Below, in pieces: positions 1 to 8,098 of a stretch of 24,584 nt of DNA. Numbering within the stretch: position 1 is the stretch's first letter; the number at the start of each line of letters is the position of its first letter. This DNA comes from Nemertoderma westbladi (lineage: Eukaryota; Xenacoelomorpha; Nemertodermatida; Nemertodermatidae). Below the pieces are notes generated by a model that was not told the origin of the DNA, did no database searches, and saw only the letters and a list, made by a program, of their open reading frames with translations. The stretch lies in contig JAUCBJ010007369.1 of NCBI GenBank assembly GCA_032718475.1, forward strand, positions 64,001-88,584. The letters run 5' to 3'. The translations under genes and the position numbers were made by a program.

Positions 1-159
1 GAGAAGTCTCCCAGGATTGAATTGTATCCATTTCAAGTTGGTCTCTATATGTTATAGCCAGTTGTCCACAGCTTTGCTTTTCTTGTCAGAAAAGTAGATC
101 TGGTATGTCCACATGTGTACTTTTCCAGCAGTGCCCACTGAATCTTAATCTGCATTCAT

Positions 160-679
160 AGAGGGTGGTTGATACAGGTGCTTTTGTTTCATTGCTTTCG
201 TTTCTTTTCAGATGATAGTGACAATGGTGGAATTGGTCTATTAATGAATACAACTGCATATGCAGCATTAAACAAAATAGACCAAATAACCAATCACATC
301 ATCCATTGTTCTGGATGACTTGCTAAGGAGTTTCCTAAGGTGGTTTTGATTGTGTACTACTCTCCAACTAGTCTTGTCCCAGTAGAGAAAGTGGAAAATT
401 TCACCACAATCTACAACCACACCTACTGACGGAGTGGATCAGCAGGAATTCTTAACTTTCCTGGGTGAATTTGATCTACATGGGTGAGTCTACATCACTC
501 ATCTACATAGTGTTAACCGAAATTCCATCAATCTTCAGGATTTCTTCCCTGGAGGATTTGTTCTCGGCTGGAACCCAGTTCAACAAGCCAAATGGAAAGC
601 TATGGACTCAAACTGGACCCAAGGGTCACAAGTTCCAAATAGACCATATTATCTTTCGTATGAAATACAGGAGCTATTC
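160..679 (+). pseudogene. Decayed endonuclease (EEP) domain of a non-LTR retrotransposon
   Basis: Translated pieces in order resemble the apurinic-type endonuclease domain that starts the ORF of RTE- and CR1-like non-LTR retrotransposons. NGGIGLLMNTTAYAALNKI starts near 223, followed in the same frame, after a stop near 316, by VVLIVYYSPTSL from 340 (family pattern: hydrophobic run then Y-x-P-T). In the next frame LGEFD (461-475) sits where the family has GDFN, and NRNSINLQDF (515-544) matches the usual N-R-N-G...DF. A further shift leads to GTQFNKPNGKLWT and FQIDHII (567-650), equivalent to the conserved ID-H/Y-I strand. Three reading frames and internal stops show it is dead. The SDH motif and the reverse transcriptase that should follow are absent, because the match stops where an inverted copy begins at 680. 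The enzyme would nick target DNA for retrotransposition. Family recognition is from memory of motifs, and the clade is uncertain. Confidence 0.7.
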
Positions 680-776
680 AGAAATGCTGAAGATGGACGG
701 AATTTCGGTTAACACTATTGCTATAGACTCAGAGTGATGTAGATGAGTGATGTAGACTTGTATTAAATTCACCCAT
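462..776. repeat. Fold-back inverted duplication inside the endonuclease remnant
   Basis: Two arms surround a loop of about 134 bp. Inner arms at 507-545 and 680-718 match at 36 of 39 positions. An outer block at 487-508 and 737-758 is a perfect 22-bp match, and a further block at about 462-475 pairs with 763-776. The left arm carries the endonuclease coding (LGEFD, NRNSINLQDF), so the right arm is probably the inverted copy. The right arm has 18 extra bases between its blocks (719-736), and the left arm has about 10 bases that the right arm lacks. No convincing target duplication is seen. Confidence 0.75.
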
Positions 777-1114
777 GGCCAAAAGTACCTTTTTGCGCCA
801 AGGGCTATTTCTAAACCAATATTTGTTGAAATTTGTCGAAATTTGGAATATACAGTACAGGCGACCAGAAAAAGCAGATTTCATCCAATGTGATCACATG
901 TGAACACATTTGTTCAAGTCATCTGATTGGCAGGTTATGGCGAGTTATCTTCTAGATCACACAGCAGGAGGCTAACTTGCTGGGACCGACAAAGGCTTTG
1001 TGTGCGGTGCGCCTGTATGTCTGATATCAGGTAGATGAGAGAGCCCCCAGGGCGTAACATTGCGGACATGGGCTGTATTGGTAGAGAGAGAACTACATAC
1101 AAGACCACATGGAG
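777..1114. other. Intergenic stretch, nothing recognised
   Basis: Moderately AT-rich sequence with no convincing coding segment, RNA gene or tandem repeat. Short open frames on the minus strand (935-1232) show no recognisable family motif. Confidence 0.5.
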
Positions 1115-1262
1115 GTTCATGGAGTGTATGGGAGTGGATGGGTATGTGGATGGAGGAGCCTTGACCATTGAATAATAATTTAGTGCAGGGAGATGTCGCG
1201 CCTAGTCTGCGAGACCGAGACCGAGAGGGCACAGAGAAAGACCAGAAGATGCCTTAACATCA
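1115..1262 (+). repeat. Direct repeat, copy 1
   Basis: This segment recurs in the same orientation at 2172-2304. Shared blocks include GGATGGAGGAGCC, ACCATTGAATAAT, GTGCAGGGAGATGTCGCGCC and CCAGAAGATGCCTTAACATC. Copy 1 is 15 bp longer, because of small indels such as GTGTATGGGAGT and a second GAGACC. The copies are about 1.05 kb apart. The family is unknown. Confidence 0.85.
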
Positions 1263-1643
1263 ATTATAATTTCACATATATTGGTTATGTTGCTGGAGGC
1301 TACATTATGCCTGTCTGGCACCCACCCCCTCCCAGAGGTTTGCAGAGGCAACTGGAATCTGGCAATACATTCTAGTGGTGTCGGGGCCTAAACATACAGA
1401 CCCATTAAATCTAACTCAGGGGAATGCACTACACGGCACATTTTTAACTTAATTCACGAGGTTCATTAATATTTAAATTTATATTCAATAAATGTAAATA
1501 TACAATAAGGTAATGAACGTGAAAATAAAATCTCAACCCTATAGGTTATAGTGCTTACGTATTATTGGATATATACCGTAATGTACCCTATCAACATAAT
1601 CATAATCTATCTAATCGGATTTAAAGTATACCATTAATTCATT
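1263..1643. other. AT-rich spacer, nothing recognised
   Basis: Contains a short pyrimidine-rich stretch near 1320 and AT-rich sequence with several AATAAA-like words (e.g. near 1487). Nothing supports a gene. Confidence 0.5.
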
Positions 1644-1940
1644 AAGTTTAAAAAAAGTAAAAAAAGTAAATTTTCTTCGGCCGCTAGGCCAGGGATTACG
1701 CACAAAGTCTGACGACTTATTTCCAGTGCGGTCCCCCCAGAACTTTACTCCCCAGAGGAAACTCCAGTTCTCATTTAGCTACCACTTAAGGATGCAAGGC
1801 AGAGATGCGCCCTGGCTGGTCCCTTTAAAGCATTCGTGCCGAAACGAAAACTGCCCTGGCCCATGTGAGGATCGAACCCACGACCTACGGGAGATGTGAA
1901 TTCAATGCAACCACTACACCAAGGTGGAACCTAAAGTTTA
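1644..1940 (-). mobile_element. tRNA-derived SINE
   Basis: Read on the minus strand, this element starts with a tRNA-like head. An A-box-like TGGTGTAGTGG is the complement of 1911-1921, and a B box GGTTCGATCC is the complement of 1869-1878, spaced as in an RNA polymerase III internal promoter. A non-tRNA body of about 210 bp follows and ends in a TTTACTTTTTTT-type tail (1651-1671). The 7-bp word AAGTTTA flanks both sides (1644-1650 and 1934-1940), as expected for a target-site duplication, so the element proper is 1651-1933. The head cannot fold into a complete functional tRNA. The body contains CTGGAAATAAG, which recalls the central domain of some deuterostome SINEs, but I cannot confirm the family. 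Confidence 0.8.
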
Positions 1941-2133
1941 TAAGTTAATATTTACTCATGTTTTTTCGAGTGCTTAATAAAGTTAATGTCGAATTTGTTA
2001 TACAACTTATATACAGTATAACAATATAATTTAACATAATATAATAATTTTACACCTTTATCTCAACATGCCGTATTATTCTCTCCCCGAACCAGATAAT
2101 TCAATACTAAACCGCAGTAGCCTATAGACAGAC

Positions 2134-2316
2134 ACTAACTATAGGCCTACTACTAACCGCACACTGTTAATGTTCATGGAGTGGAAGGGTATATGGATGG
2201 AGGAGCCTAGACCATTGAATAATTAATTTAGTGCAGGGAGATGTCGCGCCATTAGTCTGATACCGAGAGGGCACAGAGAAACACCAGAAGATGCCTTAAC
2301 ATCACTAACTATAGGC
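2134..2316 (+). repeat. Direct repeat copy 2 (2172-2304) with flanking short repeats
   Basis: The second copy of the 1115-1262 segment lies at 2172-2304. It is bracketed by near-identical stretches starting CACTAACTATAGGCCT (about 2134 and 2301) and continuing with related CACACTGTTAA / CACACTATAAA words. This suggests a local tandem duplication of about 170 bp containing the repeat. Confidence 0.75.
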
Positions 2317-2610
2317 CTGCCTACTAGACACTATTAACCCCACACTATAAAGGTAAACAATATCCTTATCGCATTTCCAGCTGCAGTGAGTGACAGTTCG
2401 CGGCCAACTACAGAGAGTTTCCAGATTACTAAGCGTTTCAAAAGTATTCAATTGTATCCTTTGGGGAAAAAATTTTGGTTGTTGCAAATTCAATTATGTT
2501 CAATTGTCCCCGTTCAACAACATTACATTACAGTACTGGGTACACATTTGATAAAATGCGTTCACAATTGTACAAAAATCTGCGTTTTCTGGTGGCCTGA
2601 ACTGTAGGTT
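2317..2610. other. Spacer, nothing recognised
   Basis: Short open frames occur on both strands but show no family motif. No repeat structure is seen. Confidence 0.45.
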
Positions 2611-2785
2611 TAGAAGAGCCCTGCATCCAATTCTTCTGAACAAATTTTGCCCCAAATGCTCTGGAGCCTTTTTAGAACAAAAAGGCCTCAAAAAAGGGCT
2701 TATTTGGGCCTTTTTGATATAAAAAGGCTCCATGGCATTTTCAACCAAATTTGTTCAGAAGAAGTATGGAGAGGGGCAAGCTTAA
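2611..2785. repeat. Fold-back hairpin (MITE-like or inverted duplication)
   Basis: Nested complementary arms define one long hairpin. 2631-2647 pairs perfectly with 2747-2763 (17 bp). 2656-2674 pairs with 2720-2738 (17 of 19). 2678-2687 pairs perfectly with 2707-2716. The loop is about 19 bp. Weaker complementarity extends outward to about 2611 and 2785. Open frames on the two strands here are mirror images of each other for this reason and are not genes. Confidence 0.85.
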
Positions 2786-3120
2786 CAATTGTACCAAATT
2801 TCAACTCATTTCAGTTAAAATTGGCGGAGAAATAGCCTTTATCATGAAAAAGCGTCATTCTGAGATATGGGTGTTTAAAGTTTAAGGAACAATTCAAACC
2901 TTCCCGCTATTTTAGATAATACCATTTTTCTATGTTGAACAATAACTTTGTAAATATTGAATGAAATTCAACGAAATTTTTCATGCTTGCTAAACATATA
3001 ACTAGTAAAACCACTTTCTAGCAATTTTATTCATATCTGTACCGTGAGAGCCTTTTTTATGAAAAGGGCCCCGTTTTTGTCATTTGACATTTTTGTCAAT
3101 TTCCAAAACGGGGGTTACCA
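2786..3120. other. AT-rich spacer with a small inverted repeat
   Basis: The only structure seen is a 9-bp inverted repeat, CCCCGTTTT (3069-3077) with AAAACGGGG (3105-3113), just before the poly-C tract. Confidence 0.5.
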
Positions 3121-3144
3121 CCCCCCCCCCCCCCCCCCCCCCCC
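3121..3144 (+). repeat. Poly-C tract (C24)
   Basis: Twenty-four consecutive C residues, so the length is likely polymorphic and prone to sequencing error. A motif pair begins 12 bp downstream. Confidence 0.95.
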
Positions 3145-3156
3145 ACAATAAAGTCT

Positions 3157-3196
3157 TATTGGGGAAGTGTCACTATTGGGCATCTGACAGTTAACA
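3157..3196 (+). repeat. Two copies of a TATTGGGCAAGTGACA-like motif
   Basis: TTATTGGGGAAGTGTCAC (3157-3174) is followed directly by ATTGGGCATCTGACAGTTAA. The second copy shares GACAGTTAA with the copies at 14589 and 15316. The two copies abut. Confidence 0.6.
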
Positions 3197-3610
3197 ATAT
3201 AAAAATAAAACAAAAACTACAGTAACATTGAGTCACCAACAGTCTAATAAGTTGCTAAAAATCCCATGAGTCTACACAATTAATTATTTCAAATCATTTT
3301 GTCTCATATTGATAATTATGTTCTAGGAATTGAAATCACTTAAAAATGTTTTTGTTTAAAATTTCGCACAAACAATATATTCTACAAATTTCATTTCTAC
3401 AATTCCAAACAATGAAGACATGTTATTGGCAGCGCCGTCCTTTTCATACTTTGTGATTTAAGTTTTAAATAGGAAATAAAATATTCTGGGATTGTAAGAA
3501 AATGAGGCTCGCCCCATTTTTAAGAACATATTAAGTTATGAAATTTCTCAAACACATTGTTAACATAAAAATAACCGGCCCAAAAAAACACAGACCGTGT
3601 GGTGTGGACC
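3197..3610. other. AT-rich spacer, nothing recognised
   Basis: No coding or RNA signals identified. AT-rich sequence continues up to an orphan minisatellite unit. Confidence 0.5.
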
Positions 3611-3644
3611 CCATCAATACCCGCGGCGCCTCAACAATACCCAC
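3611..3644 (+). repeat. Orphan unit of the 27-bp minisatellite
   Basis: CCATCAATACCC runs directly into CGCGGCGCCTCAACAATACC and CAC. This is about 1.3 units of the array that starts at 4224, with a 5-bp deletion between the halves. It lies 580 bp upstream of the main array in otherwise unrelated AT-rich sequence. Confidence 0.85.
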
Positions 3645-4223
3645 AATACTGAATAAATCATAATATTATCATAAATAAGTACAATAAAACAATGTTAGAT
3701 AATCACGATCAAAGGCAGAAAGGAACTTCTTTTTATTTATATTTTATCTTTTCTCTCTGTAATATATTGTTTATTAATTAAACTGGTCTGCGATGGAAAA
3801 TGGAACAAACTACATAATTGAATGTTTCTCAACTTCCCGTTATATGGCGCAACATGTATATTTAAATGGGGCTTTACCTATTTATAGGATGGAAAATTCA
3901 AAAACCTTGATTTTTGAGCAGGATTTAATGGCCAATCTGAATATGTAAGTTATTACTTCTCACTATGTTTAGTTTTGGAGATTTGGCGATTATACATACG
4001 TACTTTGGCATGTTTCCATAAATATAAACTTAACATTACTTTCCCGAAAAAATGTGTTTCCTGACAAACAGACGACTAGATTTTGCTAAACATAAAATTG
4101 GCATCGGAAATGAAATCACCGACCACGAAAACTTTTAGATATTTCATTTGTGTTTTAAAATATTTTGAAGGATAAACCAACAGACACAGAGCCGGAATGC
4201 AAGACTAGATTTCAGACTAGCAC
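3645..4223. other. AT-rich spacer upstream of the minisatellite
   Basis: Very AT-rich with no recognised gene, RNA or repeat. The change in base composition at about 4224 is abrupt. Confidence 0.5.
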
Positions 4224-6247
4224 CCCAGACTGCCCGCGGAACCTCAACAATACCCACTACCAGTGGCACCTCAAGATTACCCACTGCCTGTGGCACCCCA
4301 ACAATACCCACTGCCCGTGGCCCCTTAACAATACCCACTGTCCGTGGCACCCCAACAATACCCACTGCCCGCGGCGCCTCATCAATACCCACTGTCCGTG
4401 GCACCCCAACAATACCCACTGCCCGCGGCCCCTTAACAATACCCACTGTCCGTGGCACCCCAACAATACCCACTGCCCGCAGCGCCTCATCAATACCCAC
4501 TGTCCGTGGCACCTCAACATTACCCACTGCCCGTGGCACCCCAACAATACCCACTGCCCGCGGCCCCTTAACAATACCCACTGTCCGTGGCACCCCAACA
4601 ATACCCACTGCCTGCAGCGCCTCAACAATACCCACTACCCGCGGCGCCTCAACAATACTCACGGCCCGCGGCGCCTCAGCAATACCCACTGCCCGTGGAA
4701 CCTCAACAATACCCAGTGTCCGCTGGCCCTTAACAATACCCACTGCCCGCGGCGCCTCAACAATACCCACTTACCGCGGCGTCTCATCAATACCCACTGT
4801 CCGTGGCTCCTCAACAGTACCCACTGCCCGCGGCGCCTCAACAATTCCCACTGCCCGCGGCGCCCCAACAATACCCACTGCCCGCGGCGCCTCAACAATA
4901 CCCAGTGTCCATGTCACCTCAACAGTACCCACTGCCCGCGGCGCCTCAACAATACCCACTGCCCGCGGCGCCTCAACAATACCCACTGTCCGTGGCACCT
5001 CAACAGTACCCACTGTCCATGGCACCTCAACAGTACCCACTGCCTGCGGCGCCCCAACAATACCCACTGCCCGCGGCGCCTCAACAATACCCACTGTCCA
5101 TGGCACCTCAACAGTACCCACTGCCCGCAGCGCCCCAACAATACCCACTGCCCACGGCGCCCCAACAATACCCACTGCCCGCGGCGCCTCAACAATACCC
5201 ACTGTCCATGGCACCTCAACAGTACCCACTGCCCGCGGCGCCTCAACAATACCCACTGCCCGCGGCGCCTCAACAATACCCACTGTCCGTGGCACCTCAA
5301 CAGTACCCACAGCCCACGGCGCCTCAACAATACCCACTATGCGCGGCTCCTCAACCAATACCCACTGCCCGCAGCGCCCCAACAATACCCACTGCCCGCG
5401 GCGCCTCATCAATACCCACTGTCCGTGGCACCTCAAATGTACCCACTGCCCGCGGCGCCTCAACAATACCCACTGCCCGTGGCGGCTCAACAATACCCAC
5501 TGTCTGCGGGCCCTTAACAATACCCACTGTCCGTGGTGCCTCAATAGTACCCACTGCCCGCGGCGCCTCCCTCAACTATATTCACGGACCGCGGCGCCTC
5601 AGCAATACCCAGTGTCCGCGGGCCCTTAACAATACCCACTGTCCGTGGCGCCTCAATAGTACCCACTGCCCGCGGCTGCTCAACAATACCCACTGTCCGC
5701 AGGCCCTTAACAATACCCACTGTCCGTGGCGCCTCAATAGAACCCACTGCCCATGGCTGCTCAACAATACCCACTGTCCGCGGGCCCTTAACAATACCCA
5801 CTGTCCGTGGCGCCTCAATAGTACCCACTGCCCGCGGCGCCTCAACAATACTCACGGACCACGGCGCCTCAGCAATACCCACTGTCCGCGGACCCTTAAC
5901 AATACCCACTGTCCGTGGCACCTCAATAGTACCCACTGCCCGCGGCGCCTCAACAATACTCACGGACCGCGGCGCCTCAGCAATACCCACTGTCCGCGGG
6001 CCCTTAACAATACCCACTGTCCGTGGCGCCTCAATAGTACCCACTGCCCGCGGCTGCTCAACAATACCCACTGTCCGCGGGCCCTTAACAATACCCACTG
6101 TCCGTGGCGCCTCAATAGTACCCACTGCCCACGGCGCCTCAACAATACTCACAGACCGCGGCGCCTCAGCAATACCCACTGTCCGCGGGCCCTTAACAAT
6201 ACCCACTGTCCGTGGCTCCTCAATAGTACCCACTGCCCGCGGCGCCT
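4224..6247 (+). repeat. 27-bp CpG-rich minisatellite, main block (~75 units)
   Basis: The unit consists of CAACAATACCCACTG followed by CCCGCGGCGCCT, 27 bp in total. The period is held with only two phase slips, near 5351 (CAACCAATACC, +1) and near 5571. Variant units differ mostly at CpG sites (CCGTGG, CCATGG, CCGCAG, GGCACC) and at CAACAATACC versus CAACAGTACC or TCAATAGTACC. Variants are arranged in blocks. A CTCACGGACC-type unit lies at 5581 (as TTCACGGACC), 5851, 5959 and 6148, giving offsets of 270, 108 and 189 bp, all multiples of 27. Because 27 is divisible by three, several frames stay open for hundreds of codons on both strands (NNTHCPRRL, QQYPLPAAP, VGIVEAPRA). Most of these frames lack an ATG, and none is called as a gene. 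Confidence 0.97.
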
Positions 6248-7472
6248 GTTCGCGCTTTCAGACCTTTAGCAGTTTAACCTGTCAAATTTAAATGTCTTCT
6301 AGATTATAAATCGACTTTAGCCTATGACGAGTATTTGTTACACTACATTAGCCGAAGCCAGTCTATGCGCGACCATTCACCCGCTGGATATACCCGGGAG
6401 ACTGGATTCGGAAGCTTGACCTTATTGCGGTGTAGGCCTACTGTATTATTCGACTGATCGTAATATATAATCTCTGACAAAGATTATTCACTTTCGGGAA
6501 ATATTAACAGTTCCTTTAGGACGTGGCGCTCTAAATATGTAAACAGAGTTATGACTTACACTAGACACAACGGGATGGCTATGGATTCACGTATATAGCG
6601 CATTCTTTAGGAGATGCTTTGTTATCAATCACAATCATGCACACTACTGCACAATGCTGCACACCGATCTGCCGACCTTCACTAATTTTAGTCACATATA
6701 AAGAGAACAACAACCGACTCATGTAGTGCCTATGAAATAGCATTAGATTCACTCCAAAACCACTTTAATGTAAGTCGCAATCGTTATATGTAACCGGTCT
6801 CTCTTACCTTCAGTATATCAAGAAGATTGAGGGTTTTATGATTAATTTATCAATATTATCCAATATAATAATATTCCATCAACTGATATAATGAATAACC
6901 GACAGTAAATAGCAGTAAAAATGCGGTGTTTGTAGTTGACAATATGATTAGGTGAGTAGGATGGGTAGGCATGAATTGGTATGATAACAGATATACGTTT
7001 CGATGATCAAGCCTACTAATGTTTTGCTAAAGCCTGAAAACACAGAGGTTCCAAAGCCGGTCTTCTGGCTGTGGACAAAATACACATACTGACTCAATTC
7101 ATGAGTTTCTGTATACAACCTCCAACACAGAGTCAAAAAACGCTCTGATTGGTCGACCGAACAAAGAAACGACAGAGAACAAAGAAAAAGCTCCACGTGT
7201 ACAGATCAGCTGTTAGCTGTCGTCATAGTAACTACACTGTTTCAAGAGGATTTAGCGTATTGCGACATAGAATTGCTAGTTATGTCCGCTAAAGTACACA
7301 TACAGAAGAAATGGCTTTTTATGTCCACTAAAACACCAGTACAGTAAAGAAACGGCTTTTTATGTCCACTAAAACACCAGTACAGTAAGGGAACGGCTTT
7401 TTATGTCCGTTAAACCAACTACAGAGTACTTTGCGGGAAAAATAACCAGCTAATTCCGCAAAAGCTTTTACA
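6248..7472. mobile_element. 1,225-bp insertion in the minisatellite, probable solo LTR
   Basis: This AT-rich segment splits the 27-bp array. The 6-bp word GCGCCT occurs immediately before it (6242-6247) and again immediately after it (7473-7478). Removing the segment plus one GCGCCT rejoins the array in perfect 27-bp phase and recreates a unit order also seen at about 5940-6000. The segment begins TGTTCGCG and ends TTTTACA, so it has the 5'-TG...CA-3' ends (TGT/ACA) typical of long terminal repeats. A 4-6 bp target duplication is also typical of LTR retrotransposon integration. No internal coding region, primer-binding site or second LTR is present, which fits a solo LTR left by recombination. 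The orientation and clade cannot be told. A 41-bp tandem repeat lies near one end. The alternative is an unknown non-autonomous DNA transposon. Confidence 0.75.
7281..7430 (+). repeat. 41-bp tandem repeat within the inserted element (~3.5 copies)
   Basis: The word GGCTTTTTATGTCC begins at 7313, 7354 and 7395, an exact 41-bp spacing. A partial earlier copy (TATGTCCGCTAAAGTACACA) lies at 7281. The middle copies share ACTAAAACACCAGTACAGTA. If the host segment is an LTR, such repeats could be regulatory repeats, but that is inference. Confidence 0.9.
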
Positions 7473-7990
7473 GCGCCTCAACAATACTCACGGACCGCGG
7501 CGCCTCAGCAATACCCACTGTCCGCGGGCCCTCAACAATACCCACTGCCCGCGGGCCCTTAACAATACCCACTGTCCGTGGCACCTCAACAGTACCCACT
7601 GCCCGCGGCGCCTCAACAATACCCACTGCCCGCAGCGCCTCAACAATACCCACTGCCCGCAGAGCCTCAACAGTACCCACTGCCCGTGGCACCTCAACAG
7701 TACCCATTGCCCGTGGCGCCTCAACAATACCCAGTGTCCGCGGATCGCCAACAATACTCACTGACCGCGGCCCCTCAACAATTCCCACTGCGTGCGGCCC
7801 CTTAACAATACCCACTGCCCGTGACGCCTCAACAACACCCACTGGCCGTGGCTCCTCAACAATACCCAGTTTCCGCGGATCCCCAACAATACTCACTGAC
7901 CGCGGCGCGGCGCCTCAACAATATCCACTGCCTGCGGCGCCTCAACAATACCTCGTGTCAGCGGATCCCCAACAATACCCACTTCCCGTG
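7473..7990 (+). repeat. 27-bp minisatellite, second block (~19 units)
   Basis: Same unit as 4224-6247. It begins with the CTCACGGACC-type unit followed by GCCTCAGCAATACCC and CCGCGGGCCC variants, the same order as the right-hand part of the main block. A small extra CGGCG lies near 7905. The last units, from about 7920 to 7990, are more diverged. It is the displaced right end of one original array. Confidence 0.95.
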
Positions 7991-8098
7991 TTAACAGACG
8001 TTGCGCTCTAAGACGTTTTGGTCTAAGATTTGCTTGTCGTAGGTCCTATTGCTGTATCCCATACCGATATATTCCAATAAAGTTTATACTTACAGTAG

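Noticed and set aside
1861-1930. Functional tRNA gene on the minus strand
   Set aside because: The A and B boxes are present but the acceptor and anticodon stems do not pair, and the sequence continues into a SINE body and tail.
2500-2835. Overlapping open frames on opposite strands with similar peptides
   Set aside because: They are mirror translations of the fold-back hairpin arms.
4165-6269. Long open frames encoding NNTHCPRRL, QQYPLPAAP or VGIVEAPRA repeats (up to 488 codons)
   Set aside because: They follow automatically from a 27-bp unit. Several frames on both strands are open at once, most lack an ATG, frames slip near 5351 and 5571, and variants follow CpG decay rather than codon constraint.
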